Of a DNA stretch of 64,000 nucleotides, positions 8,348 through 16,544 are shown one piece after another. A program made the translations under genes and the position numbers. Position 1 is the first letter of the stretch; each line of letters starts with the position of its first letter. The notes under the pieces were generated by a model. The model saw nothing but the letters and a program-made list of their open reading frames with translations, ran no database searches and had not been told where the DNA came from. Origin of the DNA: Actinomycetospora lemnae (GTDB taxonomy: Bacteria; Actinomycetota; Actinomycetes; Mycobacteriales; Pseudonocardiaceae); the NCBI RefSeq assembly GCF_028737315.1, contig NZ_JAQZAO010000005.1:372001-436000 (forward strand), read 5' to 3'.

Positions 8348-10131
8348 GCGCCCGTCCCGACGGTCCGGCTCCGGCGGGCTCCGCGTCCCTGCACCCCGGC
8401 GACCGCGACGCCCTGCACCGCGTCCTGCGCGCCCGCCGCGACGTCCGCACCGGCTTCGTCGACACGCCCGTCGACGACGAGCGCCTGCAGCGCGTGCTCG
8501 CCGCCGCCCACGCCGCCCCGAGTGTCGGGTTCTCCCAGCCCTGGGACTTCCTCGTGCTGCGCTCGCCGGAGCTGCGCGCCGAGCTGGCCGCCCTCGCCCG
8601 GCACCAGCGCGAGGAGTTCGCGCAGAGCCTCCCGGCCGCGCGCGCGAGGAAGTTCGCCGGCCTGCGGGTGGAGGCGATCCGCGAGGCGCCGCTGGGCATC
8701 GTCGTCACCTGCGACCCGACCCGCGGCGGGCGCCACGTGCTGGGCCGGCACACGCAGCCGCGGATGGCCGCGCACTCGGTGGCCGGCGCGGTCCAGAACC
8801 TCTGGCTGGCCGCGCGGGCCGAGGAGCTCGGCGTCGGCTGGGTGAGCTTCTTCGACGAGCGCGAGATGGCCGCGCTGCTGGGGCGCCGGGTCGGGATGCC
8901 CCAGCACCTCGAGGTCGTCGCGTACCTGTGCGTCGGGCACGTCGAGGCCTTCGCCGACCAGCCCGAGCTCGCGACCGCCGGCTGGGCCCACCGCCGACCC
9001 CTGGCGTGGGCCGTGCACGAGGAGACCTGGGGGAACCACCGCATGGACCCGCTCGACGAGACGCTCGCCGCGTTGCGCGATCTCGACCCCGCGCCCGGGG
9101 CGGCCGCGGCGCGCGAGCACCTGACCCGCATGACCGTGCCGCCCGGCGCGCTCGGCGGGGTCGCGGAGATCGGAGTGCGCCTCGCGGGGCTCGCCGGGTC
9201 GTGCCCGCCGCCGCTGCCCGAGCCGGCGGTCGTCGCGGTGTTCGCCGGCGACCACGGCGTGCACGCCCGCGGGGTGACGCCGTGGCCGCAGGAGGTCACC
9301 GCGCAGATGGTCGCGAACTTCCTCGCCGGCGGGGCCGCGGTCAACGCGTTCGCGGCGACGGCGGGCGCCGAGGTCCAGGTCGTCGACGTCGGTGTCGCCG
9401 CGGACCTCGAGCCCGCGCCGGGCCTGCTGCCGCGCAAGGTCCGTCACGGCACCCGCGACATGACCGCGGAGCCGGCGATGACGCCCGACGAGGTCCGCAC
9501 CGCGGTGCGCGCCGGGATCGAGGCCGCCCGCGACCTCGTGACCGCCGGCAACCGCCTGCTCGTCACCGGCGACATGGGGATCGCCAACACCACCGCCTCG
9601 GCGGCGCTCGTGGCGGCGTTCACGGGCAGCACCGCCGAGCAGGTCACGGGCCGCGGCACCGGCATCGACGACGCCACCCACGCCCGCAAGACCGCCGTCG
9701 TCGCCGAGGCCCTGGCCCGCCACGAGCCCGACCCGGCCGACCCGCTCACCGCCCTCGCCGCCGTCGGCGGGCTGGAGCACGCGGGGCTGGTCGGCTTCCT
9801 GCTGGGCGCGGCGGCGCTGCGCACGCCGGTGGTGCTCGACGGCGTGGTGTCCGGCGCGGCGGCGCTCGTGGCGGCCGCGCTGGCCCCGACCGCGTCACAC
9901 GCCTGGATCGCGGGGCACCGCTCGGTCGAACCGGCCCATACCCTGGCCCTCGAGCACCTGGGCCTCGCGCCCGCGCTGGACCTCGGACTCCGGGTCGGCG
10001 AGGGCACCGGGGCGCTGCTGGCGGTGCCGGTGGTCACGGCCGCCGCACGGGCGCTCGCCGACGTGGCGACGTTCGACGCGGCGGGGGTGACCGAGAAGGA
10101 CCTCGGCGAGGACGGGAGAGACGCACCGTGA
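8344..10131 (+). CDS. BluB-CobT fusion: DMB synthase plus DMB phosphoribosyltransferase
   Basis: One 595-residue reading frame carries two activities for the lower ligand of B12. Residues 15-225 are BluB, the flavin-cannibalising 5,6-dimethylbenzimidazole synthase of the nitroreductase fold (RRDVRTGF, SVGFSQPWDF, VGWVSFFD). Residues about 234-595 are CobT, which attaches the base to nicotinate mononucleotide (VFAGDHGVHARGV, GDMGIANTTAS, and the C-terminal GEGTGA with the catalytic Glu). No stop or ribosome site separates them. The GTG overlaps the cobC stop by 4 bases and the stop overlaps the next GTG likewise. The product of one domain is the substrate of the other. Confidence 0.93.
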   Translation: MSARPDGPAPAGSASLHPGDRDALHRVLRARRDVRTGFVDTPVDDERLQRVLAAAHAAPSVGFSQPWDFLVLRSPELRAELAALARHQREEFAQSLPAARARKFAGLRVEAIREAPLGIVVTCDPTRGGRHVLGRHTQPRMAAHSVAGAVQNLWLAARAEELGVGWVSFFDEREMAALLGRRVGMPQHLEVVAYLCVGHVEAFADQPELATAGWAHRRPLAWAVHEETWGNHRMDPLDETLAALRDLDPAPGAAAAREHLTRMTVPPGALGGVAEIGVRLAGLAGSCPPPLPEPAVVAVFAGDHGVHARGVTPWPQEVTAQMVANFLAGGAAVNAFAATAGAEVQVVDVGVAADLEPAPGLLPRKVRHGTRDMTAEPAMTPDEVRTAVRAGIEAARDLVTAGNRLLVTGDMGIANTTASAALVAAFTGSTAEQVTGRGTGIDDATHARKTAVVAEALARHEPDPADPLTALAAVGGLEHAGLVGFLLGAAALRTPVVLDGVVSGAAALVAAALAPTASHAWIAGHRSVEPAHTLALEHLGLAPALDLGLRVGEGTGALLAVPVVTAAARALADVATFDAAGVTEKDLGEDGRDAP

Positions 10132-11336
10132 GCGAGAGCCCCCGCGTGTACCCGGTGGGGCTGCACCTGCAGGGCCGGCGGGTCGTCGTGGTCGGCGGCG
10201 GGTCGGTGGCGCAGCGCCGGGTGGCCGGGCTGCACGAGGTCGGCGCGGACACCCTCGTCGTCAGCCCGACCCTGACCACGGCCCTCGAGGCCCTCGCCGA
10301 CTCGCGCGAGATCACCTGGCTCGCCCGCCCCTACGCCGACGGCGACCTGGCCGACGCCTGGTACGCCGTGGCCGCCACCGACGACGCCGAGGTCAACGCC
10401 GCGGTCGCCGCCGAGGCCGAGCGCCTGCGGGTGTTCTGCGTGCGTGCCGACATCGCCGAGGCCGGTACCGCGGTGACCCCGGCCGTCGGGCGCTACGACG
10501 ACATCACCGTCGCCGTCCACGGCGGGGGCGACCCCCGCCGGGCCACCGGCGTGCGCGACGGCACCGTCGAGGCCCTGCGCAGCGGCACCCTGCTCGACCG
10601 CCGCCACCGCGCCGTGCGCCCCGGCGTCACGCTCGTCGGCGGCGGCCCGGGCGACCCGGGGCTCATCACGGTCCGCGGGCGCCAGGCGCTGGCGCAGGCC
10701 GACGTCGTCGTCACCGACCGGCTCGCCCCGCAGCCGCTGCTCGACGAGCTGCCCCCGGACGTCACCGTCATCGACGCCTCGAAGCTGCCCCGCGGGCGGT
10801 ACATGAGCCAGGACACGATCAACCAGGTGCTCGTCGAGGAGGCGCTGGCGGGGCGCCGGGTGGTGCGGCTCAAGGGCGGCGACCCGTTCGTGTTCGGCCG
10901 CGGCCTGGAGGAGATCCAGGCGTGCACCGCCGCGGGCGTCGAGGTCGAGGTCGTCCCCGGCATCACCAGCGCGATCGCCGTGCCGGCCCTCGCCGGGGTG
11001 CCCGTCACCCACCGCGGCGTGACCCACGAGTTCACGGTCGTCTCGGGGCACCTGCCGCCCGGCCACGCCCAGTCGCTCGTCGACTGGGATGCGCTCGGGC
11101 GCCTGCGCGGCACGATCGTGCTGCTCATGGCCGTGGAGAACATCGGCGCGATCACCGAGGCGCTCGTGACCGCGGGCCGCGACCCCGAGACCCCCGCCCT
11201 CGCCGTGCAGGAGGGCGGGCTGCCCGGCGAGCTGACGACGCGGGCGACGCTCGGCAAGCTCCCCGACGCCATCGCCGACGCCGGCCTGCGCCCGCCGGCC
11301 GTCATCGTCATCGGGCCCGTCGCGGACCTGGCCTAG
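10128..11336 (+). CDS. cysG: CysG-like: precorrin-2 dehydrogenase / uroporphyrinogen-III methyltransferase
   Basis: A 402-residue bifunctional tetrapyrrole enzyme. Residues 1-150 have the NAD-binding precorrin-2 dehydrogenase fold (GRRVVVVGGGSVAQRR). Residues about 163-400 are the SAM-dependent uroporphyrinogen-III C-methyltransferase (VGGGPGDPGLITVRG, VVRLKGGDPFVFGRG, VVPGITSAIAVPALAGVP). It makes precorrin-2/sirohydrochlorin, the entry point to both siroheme and B12. It is slightly shorter than E. coli CysG (457). Fourth gene of the riboswitch operon with a GTGA overlap. Its stop overlaps the convergent EEP gene by 4 bases, leaving no room for a separate terminator. Confidence 0.94.
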   Translation: MSESPRVYPVGLHLQGRRVVVVGGGSVAQRRVAGLHEVGADTLVVSPTLTTALEALADSREITWLARPYADGDLADAWYAVAATDDAEVNAAVAAEAERLRVFCVRADIAEAGTAVTPAVGRYDDITVAVHGGGDPRRATGVRDGTVEALRSGTLLDRRHRAVRPGVTLVGGGPGDPGLITVRGRQALAQADVVVTDRLAPQPLLDELPPDVTVIDASKLPRGRYMSQDTINQVLVEEALAGRRVVRLKGGDPFVFGRGLEEIQACTAAGVEVEVVPGITSAIAVPALAGVPVTHRGVTHEFTVVSGHLPPGHAQSLVDWDALGRLRGTIVLLMAVENIGAITEALVTAGRDPETPALAVQEGGLPGELTTRATLGKLPDAIADAGLRPPAVIVIGPVADLA

Positions 11337-12106
11337 TCCGCCAGCTCCACCACCAGCGCGCGGTGGTCGGACACCGGCGTCTCGATCGCCTGCGCGTCCC
11401 GCACCACCGGCGGCGCGCCCGCGCGGACCAGCACGTGGTCGAACTGGATGCGGGGCCGCTCGGACGGGAACGTCGGCGTGCGGACCAGGCTGTGCCAGCC
11501 GCGCAGCACCGCAGGGGGTACGGGTCCGGGCATGTTGAGGTCGCCGAGGAGGACGACCGGGCCGGGCAGGTCCCGCACCGCGCGCGCCAGCCGGGTGAGC
11601 TGGGCGATGTTGAAGCCCGGCGCGAACGACAGGTGGGTCGCGACGACCGTGCCGACCGGCGCGGGTGGGGCGAGCACCGCGGCCAGGGCGAGGCGCGGCT
11701 CGTCGGGGATGAGCGCCAGTCGCCGCGCGTCGACGAGCAGCGGCAGCGTCGCGGGTGTGGTGCCGAGCGGGATGCGGCGCCAGTGGGCGACGGGGTAGCG
11801 GCTCACCAGCCCGACGCCGTAGGTGGGCGCGACGCCGAGCACCTCGTCGGCGGCCGCGGCCCGCCACGACTCGCCCGGCGTGCCGACGACCGCCGGGACG
11901 AAGCGCGCGTCGCGGGCGCCGATGGCCTCGGCGGCGAGCGCGGTCTGGTCGACCAGCCCCGAGCGGGGCTGGGCGTGGTCGACCTCCTGCAGGGCGAGCA
12001 CGTCGGCGTCGAGGCCCTTGAGGGCGTCGTGGAGCCGTTCGGCACGCACGACGCCGTCGGCCGGCGAGCGCCCGTGCAGGAGGTTGAAGGTGGCCAGCCG
12101 GGTCAC
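11333..12106 (-). CDS. endonuclease/exonuclease/phosphatase-family protein
   Basis: A 257-residue metal-dependent phosphodiesterase-fold protein (EEP superfamily: DNase I, ExoIII, inositol phosphatases). Motifs in order: MTRLATFNLLHGR (metal Asn), LALQEVDHAQ (metal Glu), VATHLSFAPG (His), VLLGDLNMPG (Asp and Asn) and the terminal SDHRALV (catalytic His). No signal peptide, so cytosolic. It is last in a same-strand group with a Nei2-like glycosylase, which might suggest DNA repair, but EEP proteins have many substrates. The 3' end overlaps the convergent cysG-like gene by 4 bases. Confidence 0.88.
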   Translation of the reverse strand: MTRLATFNLLHGRSPADGVVRAERLHDALKGLDADVLALQEVDHAQPRSGLVDQTALAAEAIGARDARFVPAVVGTPGESWRAAAADEVLGVAPTYGVGLVSRYPVAHWRRIPLGTTPATLPLLVDARRLALIPDEPRLALAAVLAPPAPVGTVVATHLSFAPGFNIAQLTRLARAVRDLPGPVVLLGDLNMPGPVPPAVLRGWHSLVRTPTFPSERPRIQFDHVLVRAGAPPVVRDAQAIETPVSDHRALVVELAD

Positions 12107-12113
12107 GGGCCCG

Positions 12114-12203
12114 TCAGCCCTCCGGGGTGAGCATCGGCACGTGCTCGCGGACCCGGTCGGTGTGCGAGTCGGTGGCCCGCTCGGTGTCGGCGGCGACGGC
12201 CAT
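12114..12203 (-). CDS. 29-residue small ORF between Nei2-like and EEP genes
   Basis: A very short ORF with an ATG placed 4 bases after GGGGAG, a good ribosome site. The product is hydrophilic, acidic at the start and ends VPMLTPEG. It fits between the Nei2-like gene (29 bases upstream) and the EEP gene (7 bases downstream), all on the same strand, leaving little unexplained sequence. It has no transmembrane segment and no codon run suggesting attenuation. The good ribosome site and tight spacing are the only support for it being real. Confidence 0.45.
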   Translation of the reverse strand: MAVAADTERATDSHTDRVREHVPMLTPEG

Positions 12204-12232
12204 GCTGCTCCCCGGATGCTCGGATGATCTGC

Positions 12233-13069
12233 TCAGGTGTGTGCCCCGGCCGGCGCCGGCTGACACGAGGGACACCACCACACCTCGCGGGTGTACGGCG
12301 CGCCCGAGCCGGCCGCGGGGCGGAAGCGCACGAGCGTCCCGCAGCGCCGGCAGGGCCGGTTGGAGCGGCCGGTGACCCAGTGGTTCTCGCCGCGGCGCTT
12401 CACGCCCGTGGTCGTCATGCCGGTGCCGTGCTCGAGACTGTGGCGGATCATCCGTCGGGCCAGGGTGAGCAGGGGCTCGAGGTCGACGTCGCGCACCGGC
12501 GTCCACGGCCAGAGCCCGCGCAGGAAGCACACCTCGACCGCCCACAGGTTGCCGAGCCCGGACACGCCGCGCTGGTCGAGCAGGGCCTCGACGATCGGCC
12601 GGTCGGGGTCGCGGCGCAGGCGCGCGAGCGCGGTCTCCTCGTCGAACGCGGCCTGCGTCGCCGTCGGCGCGCCCGCGAGCACGTCCGGGCCGAGGTGCCC
12701 GACGACGCGGTGCTCGTCGCGGGTGCGCAGCAGCTGGAGCACCGGCACGTCGACGCCGACGAGCGAGACGCCCGTGTCGAGGGTCAGGACCGCGCGCACG
12801 GCCAGGTGCCGGGGCAGCAGCGGCCGGCCGTCGTCCCCGTGCTTGCGCACCACCGTCCACGACCCGCTCATCCGCAGGTGGCTGTGCAGGGTCAGGTCGC
12901 CCGCGACGCGGGTGAGCAGGTGCTTGCCGTGGGCACGGGTCGCGACGAGGACGCGCCCGGCGAGGTCGACGGTCGCGAGCGACGGCGTCCGGAAGTCGCT
13001 GCGGACGACGGTGGCGCCGGACAGGGCGTCGAGGCGGGCGGCGCACCGGTGGACGGCGTCACCCTCCAC
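12233..13069 (-). CDS. Nei2-like Fpg/Nei DNA glycosylase lacking the N-terminal proline
   Basis: A 278-residue protein of the formamidopyrimidine glycosylase/endonuclease VIII family (base-excision repair of oxidised bases). Visible are the N-terminal beta domain (HGKHLLTRVAGDLTLHSHLRM), the H2TH region (IVEALLDQRGVSGLGNLWAVE) and a C-terminal zinc finger (CRRCGTLV, then WWCPSCQ). Active family members begin M-P-E-G-D, with Pro2 as the nucleophile after Met removal. Here the only start, GTG at 13069 behind a strong GGGAGGAG, gives M-E-G-D. An in-frame TAG upstream blocks any longer version. Lyase activity is therefore doubtful. Followed by a small ORF and an EEP gene. Confidence 0.88.
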   Translation of the reverse strand: MEGDAVHRCAARLDALSGATVVRSDFRTPSLATVDLAGRVLVATRAHGKHLLTRVAGDLTLHSHLRMSGSWTVVRKHGDDGRPLLPRHLAVRAVLTLDTGVSLVGVDVPVLQLLRTRDEHRVVGHLGPDVLAGAPTATQAAFDEETALARLRRDPDRPIVEALLDQRGVSGLGNLWAVEVCFLRGLWPWTPVRDVDLEPLLTLARRMIRHSLEHGTGMTTTGVKRRGENHWVTGRSNRPCRRCGTLVRFRPAAGSGAPYTREVWWCPSCQPAPAGAHT

Positions 13070-13093
13070 GGCTCCTCCCTCCGGTGCTCCCCT

Positions 13094-14239
13094 CTAGTGG
13101 CGGCCCAGCCCGAGGCGCTCCGCGGCCCAGGCGGCCGCACCCGACGCGGGGCCGAACGCCGACACCGCGCCCGGGTCCCCGCCGTGTGCCAGCCCGAACC
13201 CGGTGCGCTCGGCGAGCCACTCCCGCACGCGCGGCATCTCGGTCAGCCCGCCACGCACCAGCATCGCCGGTCGCGGGCCGGTCAGCGTGCCGACGAGCGC
13301 GGTGATGCCCTGGGCGATCTCCTCGAGCCCGGGCGCGAGCATGGCGCCGAGGTCGGCGTGGGTCAGCCCGACGACCCCCGGCACCGGGTTCTCGGGCGGC
13401 AGCACCGGCAGCGCCACGTTCACCGAGCCGTGCGCGGCGAGCACCTCCTTGCCCTCGCGGACGCCCGCGCGCAGGCGGTACCAGGCGCGGTGGGCCTCGA
13501 GGTCGCCGCCGAACCGGACGCGTGCGGCGAGTGCGGGCGAGGCGCGGTCGAGCACGAGCTGGGCGAGCGCGTCGTCGAGCACCTCCGCGCCGACGTTCAC
13601 CGTGCGCACCGCGGCCACCGAGCTCGTCCCGTCAGCCGCGCGGTCGACGACGGCGAGCTCGGTCGCGGCCCCGCCGACGTCGACGACGAGCAGCCGGCCC
13701 TGCCCGCCGAGCCGGTGGGCGGCCGCACGCGGGGAGTCGAGCAGCTCGAGCTGGTCGGGCGACGTGTACGGGATGGCCCCGAGCGCGGCGAGACCCGCGG
13801 CGCGCAGGGCCTCGCGTGCGGCCGCCGTCCACGACGCCGGGTGCAGCAGCACCACCGCCGACGGCAGCGTCCCGCGGCGCGCCGCCTCCGCCCGCACCAC
13901 CTTCGCGATCAGCGCGGTCGCGACGTCCACCGCGGTGGTGGGCCGGGGCCAGCGGGTGAGCAGCTCCGGCGGGCCGCCGGTGCTCGCCGCCAGGTGCGGG
14001 CGCGTGCGCAGCAGGGCCGCCGACGGGTCGACCGCACCCGCCTCGAGCGCGGGACGACCGGCGAGCACCACGCCGTCGGGCCGCGAGAGGACCGCCGACG
14101 GCATGCTCGGGAAGCCGTCGACGTTCACCGGACCCACGCGCACCCAGCCGTCGCGGGGGTCGACGTCGGCCCAGGCGCCCACCGTCGAGGACGTCCCGTG
14201 ATCGACCGCGAGGGTCCATCGGGCGTCCGGCGTCGTCAC
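13094..14239 (-). CDS. Hsp70-like ATPase-domain protein
   Basis: A 381-residue protein with the actin/Hsp70 ATPase fold only. The phosphate-1 loop is AVDHGTSSTVGAW (11-23). Phosphate-2 is LLVVDVGGAATELAVVD and the adenosine region ends in MLVRGGLTEMPRVREWL. The substrate-binding half and C-terminal lid of DnaK (about 640 residues) are absent, so it is not a classical chaperone. The family usually carries extra domains in actinobacteria; here there are none. It lies 24 bases upstream of the Nei2-like start on the same strand. Role unknown. Confidence 0.82.
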   Translation of the reverse strand: MTTPDARWTLAVDHGTSSTVGAWADVDPRDGWVRVGPVNVDGFPSMPSAVLSRPDGVVLAGRPALEAGAVDPSAALLRTRPHLAASTGGPPELLTRWPRPTTAVDVATALIAKVVRAEAARRGTLPSAVVLLHPASWTAAAREALRAAGLAALGAIPYTSPDQLELLDSPRAAAHRLGGQGRLLVVDVGGAATELAVVDRAADGTSSVAAVRTVNVGAEVLDDALAQLVLDRASPALAARVRFGGDLEAHRAWYRLRAGVREGKEVLAAHGSVNVALPVLPPENPVPGVVGLTHADLGAMLAPGLEEIAQGITALVGTLTGPRPAMLVRGGLTEMPRVREWLAERTGFGLAHGGDPGAVSAFGPASGAAAWAAERLGLGRH

Positions 14240-14270
14240 GCTCCGCAGGGTGTCACAGACCGGCCCGCGG

Positions 14271-15479
14271 TCAGCCGTCCCCCGGCGCCAGGAGCACGGG
14301 CAGGCGCGCCCACGCGTTGACGAGCACGCTGCGCCGGCGCTCCACCGGCAGCTCCGTGCCCGCGGTGAGGCCGGGGAAGCGGTCGAGCAGCGACCGCAGG
14401 GCGACCTCGGCCTCGAGCCGCGCCAGCGACGCGCCGAGGCAGAAGTGCAGGCCGTGACCGAAGGCGAGGTGCCCGGTGGTGTCCCGCAGCTCCTCGTAGT
14501 CGTCCGGGTGCTCGAACCGCGCCGGGTCGTGGTTCGCCGCGGCCAGCGACACCGTCACCAGCGCGCCGCGGGGGATGACCACGCCGTCGAGGTCGACGTC
14601 CTGGGCGGCGAAGCGCAGGGGCGCGTGGGCGATCGGCGAGCCCCAGCGCAGGAACTCCTCGATGGCCGCGCGCAGCGCCTCGGGCTCCGCGGCAGCGAGA
14701 CGGTCACGCAGCGCGGGGTCGCGCAGCATCGCCTCGACCGCGGTGGTGATCAGCGTCGCCGTCGTCTCGTGGCCGGCGATCAGCAGGATCATGCCCATGG
14801 CGACGATCTCGTCGGTGGAGAGCGCGTCGCCCTCCTCCGAGACCTCGATGAGCGCGGAGATCAGCGCGTCGTCGGGCTCGGTGCGCTTGCGCTCGACGAG
14901 CTCGCCCAGGTACGCGGCGAGGCTCGCGCTCGCCTGCTGTTTCGCGTCGTCGGGACCCTCGTCGATCATGGTGTTCGACCAGGCCCCGAACGCGTCCCGG
15001 TCCTCCACCGGCACGCCCAGCAGCTCGCAGATCACCGCCATCGGCAGCGGCACGGCGTAGTCGGCGACGAGGTCGACCGGCCCGTCGGCGGGCATCCCCT
15101 CGAGCAGCGCCGCCGCGATCGTCTCGATCCGCGGGCGCAGCGCGGCCACCCGGCGCACCGTGAACGCCTTGACGACGAGCTTGCGCAGCCGGGTGTGCAC
15201 GGGCGGGTCGTTGAGCAGCATCATCAGCCCGCCCGGGGCCGGGATGCCGGGCACGTTCGCCCGCTGGTCCTCCGGCAGCGTGTTGCGGAAATCCTTGACG
15301 AAGCGCGGGTCGGCCATCACCGAGCGGGCGTCGGCGTAGCGCGTGACCAGCCACGTGCTGCCGCCCTCGGGCAGCTCGACCTCCCGGACCGGCGCGTGCT
15401 CGCGGACCTCGGCGAGGACGGCGAACGGCTCGCGCCAGTAGTCGTCGGTGAAGACCGGGCCGGTGGCGAGGTCGGTCAC
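14271..15479 (-). CDS. cytochrome P450
   Basis: A 402-residue soluble bacterial P450 (class I type, needs ferredoxin). The I-helix oxygen-activation motif AGHETT is at 235-240. The heme loop FGHGLHFCLGASLAR holds the Cys347 ligand, and PPVHTRLRKLVVKAF is the C-helix. In the K-helix region the expected E-x-x-R reads as EEFLRW. No ferredoxin gene is adjacent. It is the last of three same-strand oxidoreductase genes (flavin monooxygenase, SDR, P450). That grouping suggests a shared catabolic or modification pathway under the TetR regulator at 18207. Substrate unknown. Confidence 0.95.
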   Translation of the reverse strand: MTDLATGPVFTDDYWREPFAVLAEVREHAPVREVELPEGGSTWLVTRYADARSVMADPRFVKDFRNTLPEDQRANVPGIPAPGGLMMLLNDPPVHTRLRKLVVKAFTVRRVAALRPRIETIAAALLEGMPADGPVDLVADYAVPLPMAVICELLGVPVEDRDAFGAWSNTMIDEGPDDAKQQASASLAAYLGELVERKRTEPDDALISALIEVSEEGDALSTDEIVAMGMILLIAGHETTATLITTAVEAMLRDPALRDRLAAAEPEALRAAIEEFLRWGSPIAHAPLRFAAQDVDLDGVVIPRGALVTVSLAAANHDPARFEHPDDYEELRDTTGHLAFGHGLHFCLGASLARLEAEVALRSLLDRFPGLTAGTELPVERRRSVLVNAWARLPVLLAPGDG

Positions 15480-15552
15480 GAGCAGGACCCTCTTTCACTG
15501 AGCGGTGGTTCAGCGACGACGCTACGCGCGCCGCGGCGGCCCCGCCGTCCGG

Positions 15553-16461
15553 TCAGCCGCCCCGCTTCCCCATCCCCGCGCTCGTCGCGCCGAAGGTGCG
15601 TCCGGTCTTCCGGAACTGCTCCTCCAGACGGGGCACCATCGTCTTGGCCTGCGCCAGGACGGGCAGGTCGCCGAGCGACGAGAACGTCAGCGGGCGCATG
15701 GCGGCGACGAGCGCGACGGCCTTCGGCACGAAGATGCGGCGCTTGCGCTTGACGATGCCCTCGAGGAACGCGTCCGCGCAGTCCCCGACCGACGTCAGCG
15801 CGCCCAGCGGGTAGGGCAGCTTCTTCAGCGTGTCCTCGAACGTCGACGAGTCGGCCTTGACGTCGCGCACGAGGTCGGTGTCGATCCAGCCCATGTGCGC
15901 GGTCCCGACGCCGATGCCGCGGTGGGCGAGCTCGAAGCGCAGCGCGTTGCCGTAGTTCTCGACGCCGGCCTTGGCGCCGCAGTAGGCGGCCATGCCGGGC
16001 AGCGCGGTGAACGCGGCGAGCGACGACACGAGCAGCACGTAGCCGCGCCGCTTCTCGACCTCGGCGACCGTGGCCGAGACGGTGCGCGAGACGCCGATGA
16101 GGTTGACCTCCATGACGCGCGCGACGACGTCGGCGGGGCTCGTGGCGACCGTGCCGTGGTTGGCGATGCCGGCGTTGGCGACGACGACGTCGATGCCGCC
16201 GAGCTCGGAGACGGTCGTCGCCACCGCCGCGTCGAGCGACTCCTGGTCGGTGACGTCGCACTCGGCCCAGGTGTGACGCCCGTCCGTGGTCTGCCCCAGC
16301 TCGGTGACCAGCTTATCCAGGCGCTCGGGCTCCATGCCGACCGCGGCGATGTGCGCGCCGTGGGCGGCGGCGCGCCGCGCGGTCTCCTCGCCGATGCCGC
16401 GGGCGGCGCCGGTGATGAAGAGGACCTTGTCCTTCAGGGCGCCGGTCGGGATGTGGGCCAC
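15553..16461 (-). CDS. short-chain dehydrogenase/reductase
   Basis: A 302-residue classical SDR. The nucleotide loop TGAARGIG (18-25) lies after the first strand. NAG (VVANAGIAN) and the catalytic Ser-Tyr-Lys set (VSSLAAFTALPG, then AAYCGAKAG) are intact. The extra C-terminal 50 residues are basic with hydrophobic patches (KRKRRIFVPKAVALVAAM) and resemble SDRs that sit beside Baeyer-Villiger-type monooxygenases. The GTG start follows a weak ribosome site; the 5' leader contains a pentanucleotide repeat array (16476-16530). It probably oxidises or reduces the alcohol/ketone partner of the upstream monooxygenase. Confidence 0.93.
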   Translation of the reverse strand: MAHIPTGALKDKVLFITGAARGIGEETARRAAAHGAHIAAVGMEPERLDKLVTELGQTTDGRHTWAECDVTDQESLDAAVATTVSELGGIDVVVANAGIANHGTVATSPADVVARVMEVNLIGVSRTVSATVAEVEKRRGYVLLVSSLAAFTALPGMAAYCGAKAGVENYGNALRFELAHRGIGVGTAHMGWIDTDLVRDVKADSSTFEDTLKKLPYPLGALTSVGDCADAFLEGIVKRKRRIFVPKAVALVAAMRPLTFSSLGDLPVLAQAKTMVPRLEEQFRKTGRTFGATSAGMGKRGG

Positions 16462-16475
16462 GGGGTGTCTCCTCG

Positions 16476-16530
16476 TCGGATCGGATCGGATCGGATCGGG
16501 TCGGGGCGTGTCGGGTCGGGGCGTGTCGGG
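16476..16530. repeat. pentanucleotide repeat array in the FMO-SDR gap
   Basis: Eleven consecutive 5-base units fill 55 bases: TCGGA four times, TCGGG twice, GCGTG, TCGGG twice, GCGTG, TCGGG. They occupy most of the 83-base gap between the monooxygenase stop (16545) and the SDR start (16461), on the transcribed strand just before the SDR ribosome-binding region. Such short tandem repeats can slip, changing leader length, but since they are non-coding no frame switching results. Confidence 0.9.
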
Positions 16531-16544
16531 GGTGTCGAGCGCGG

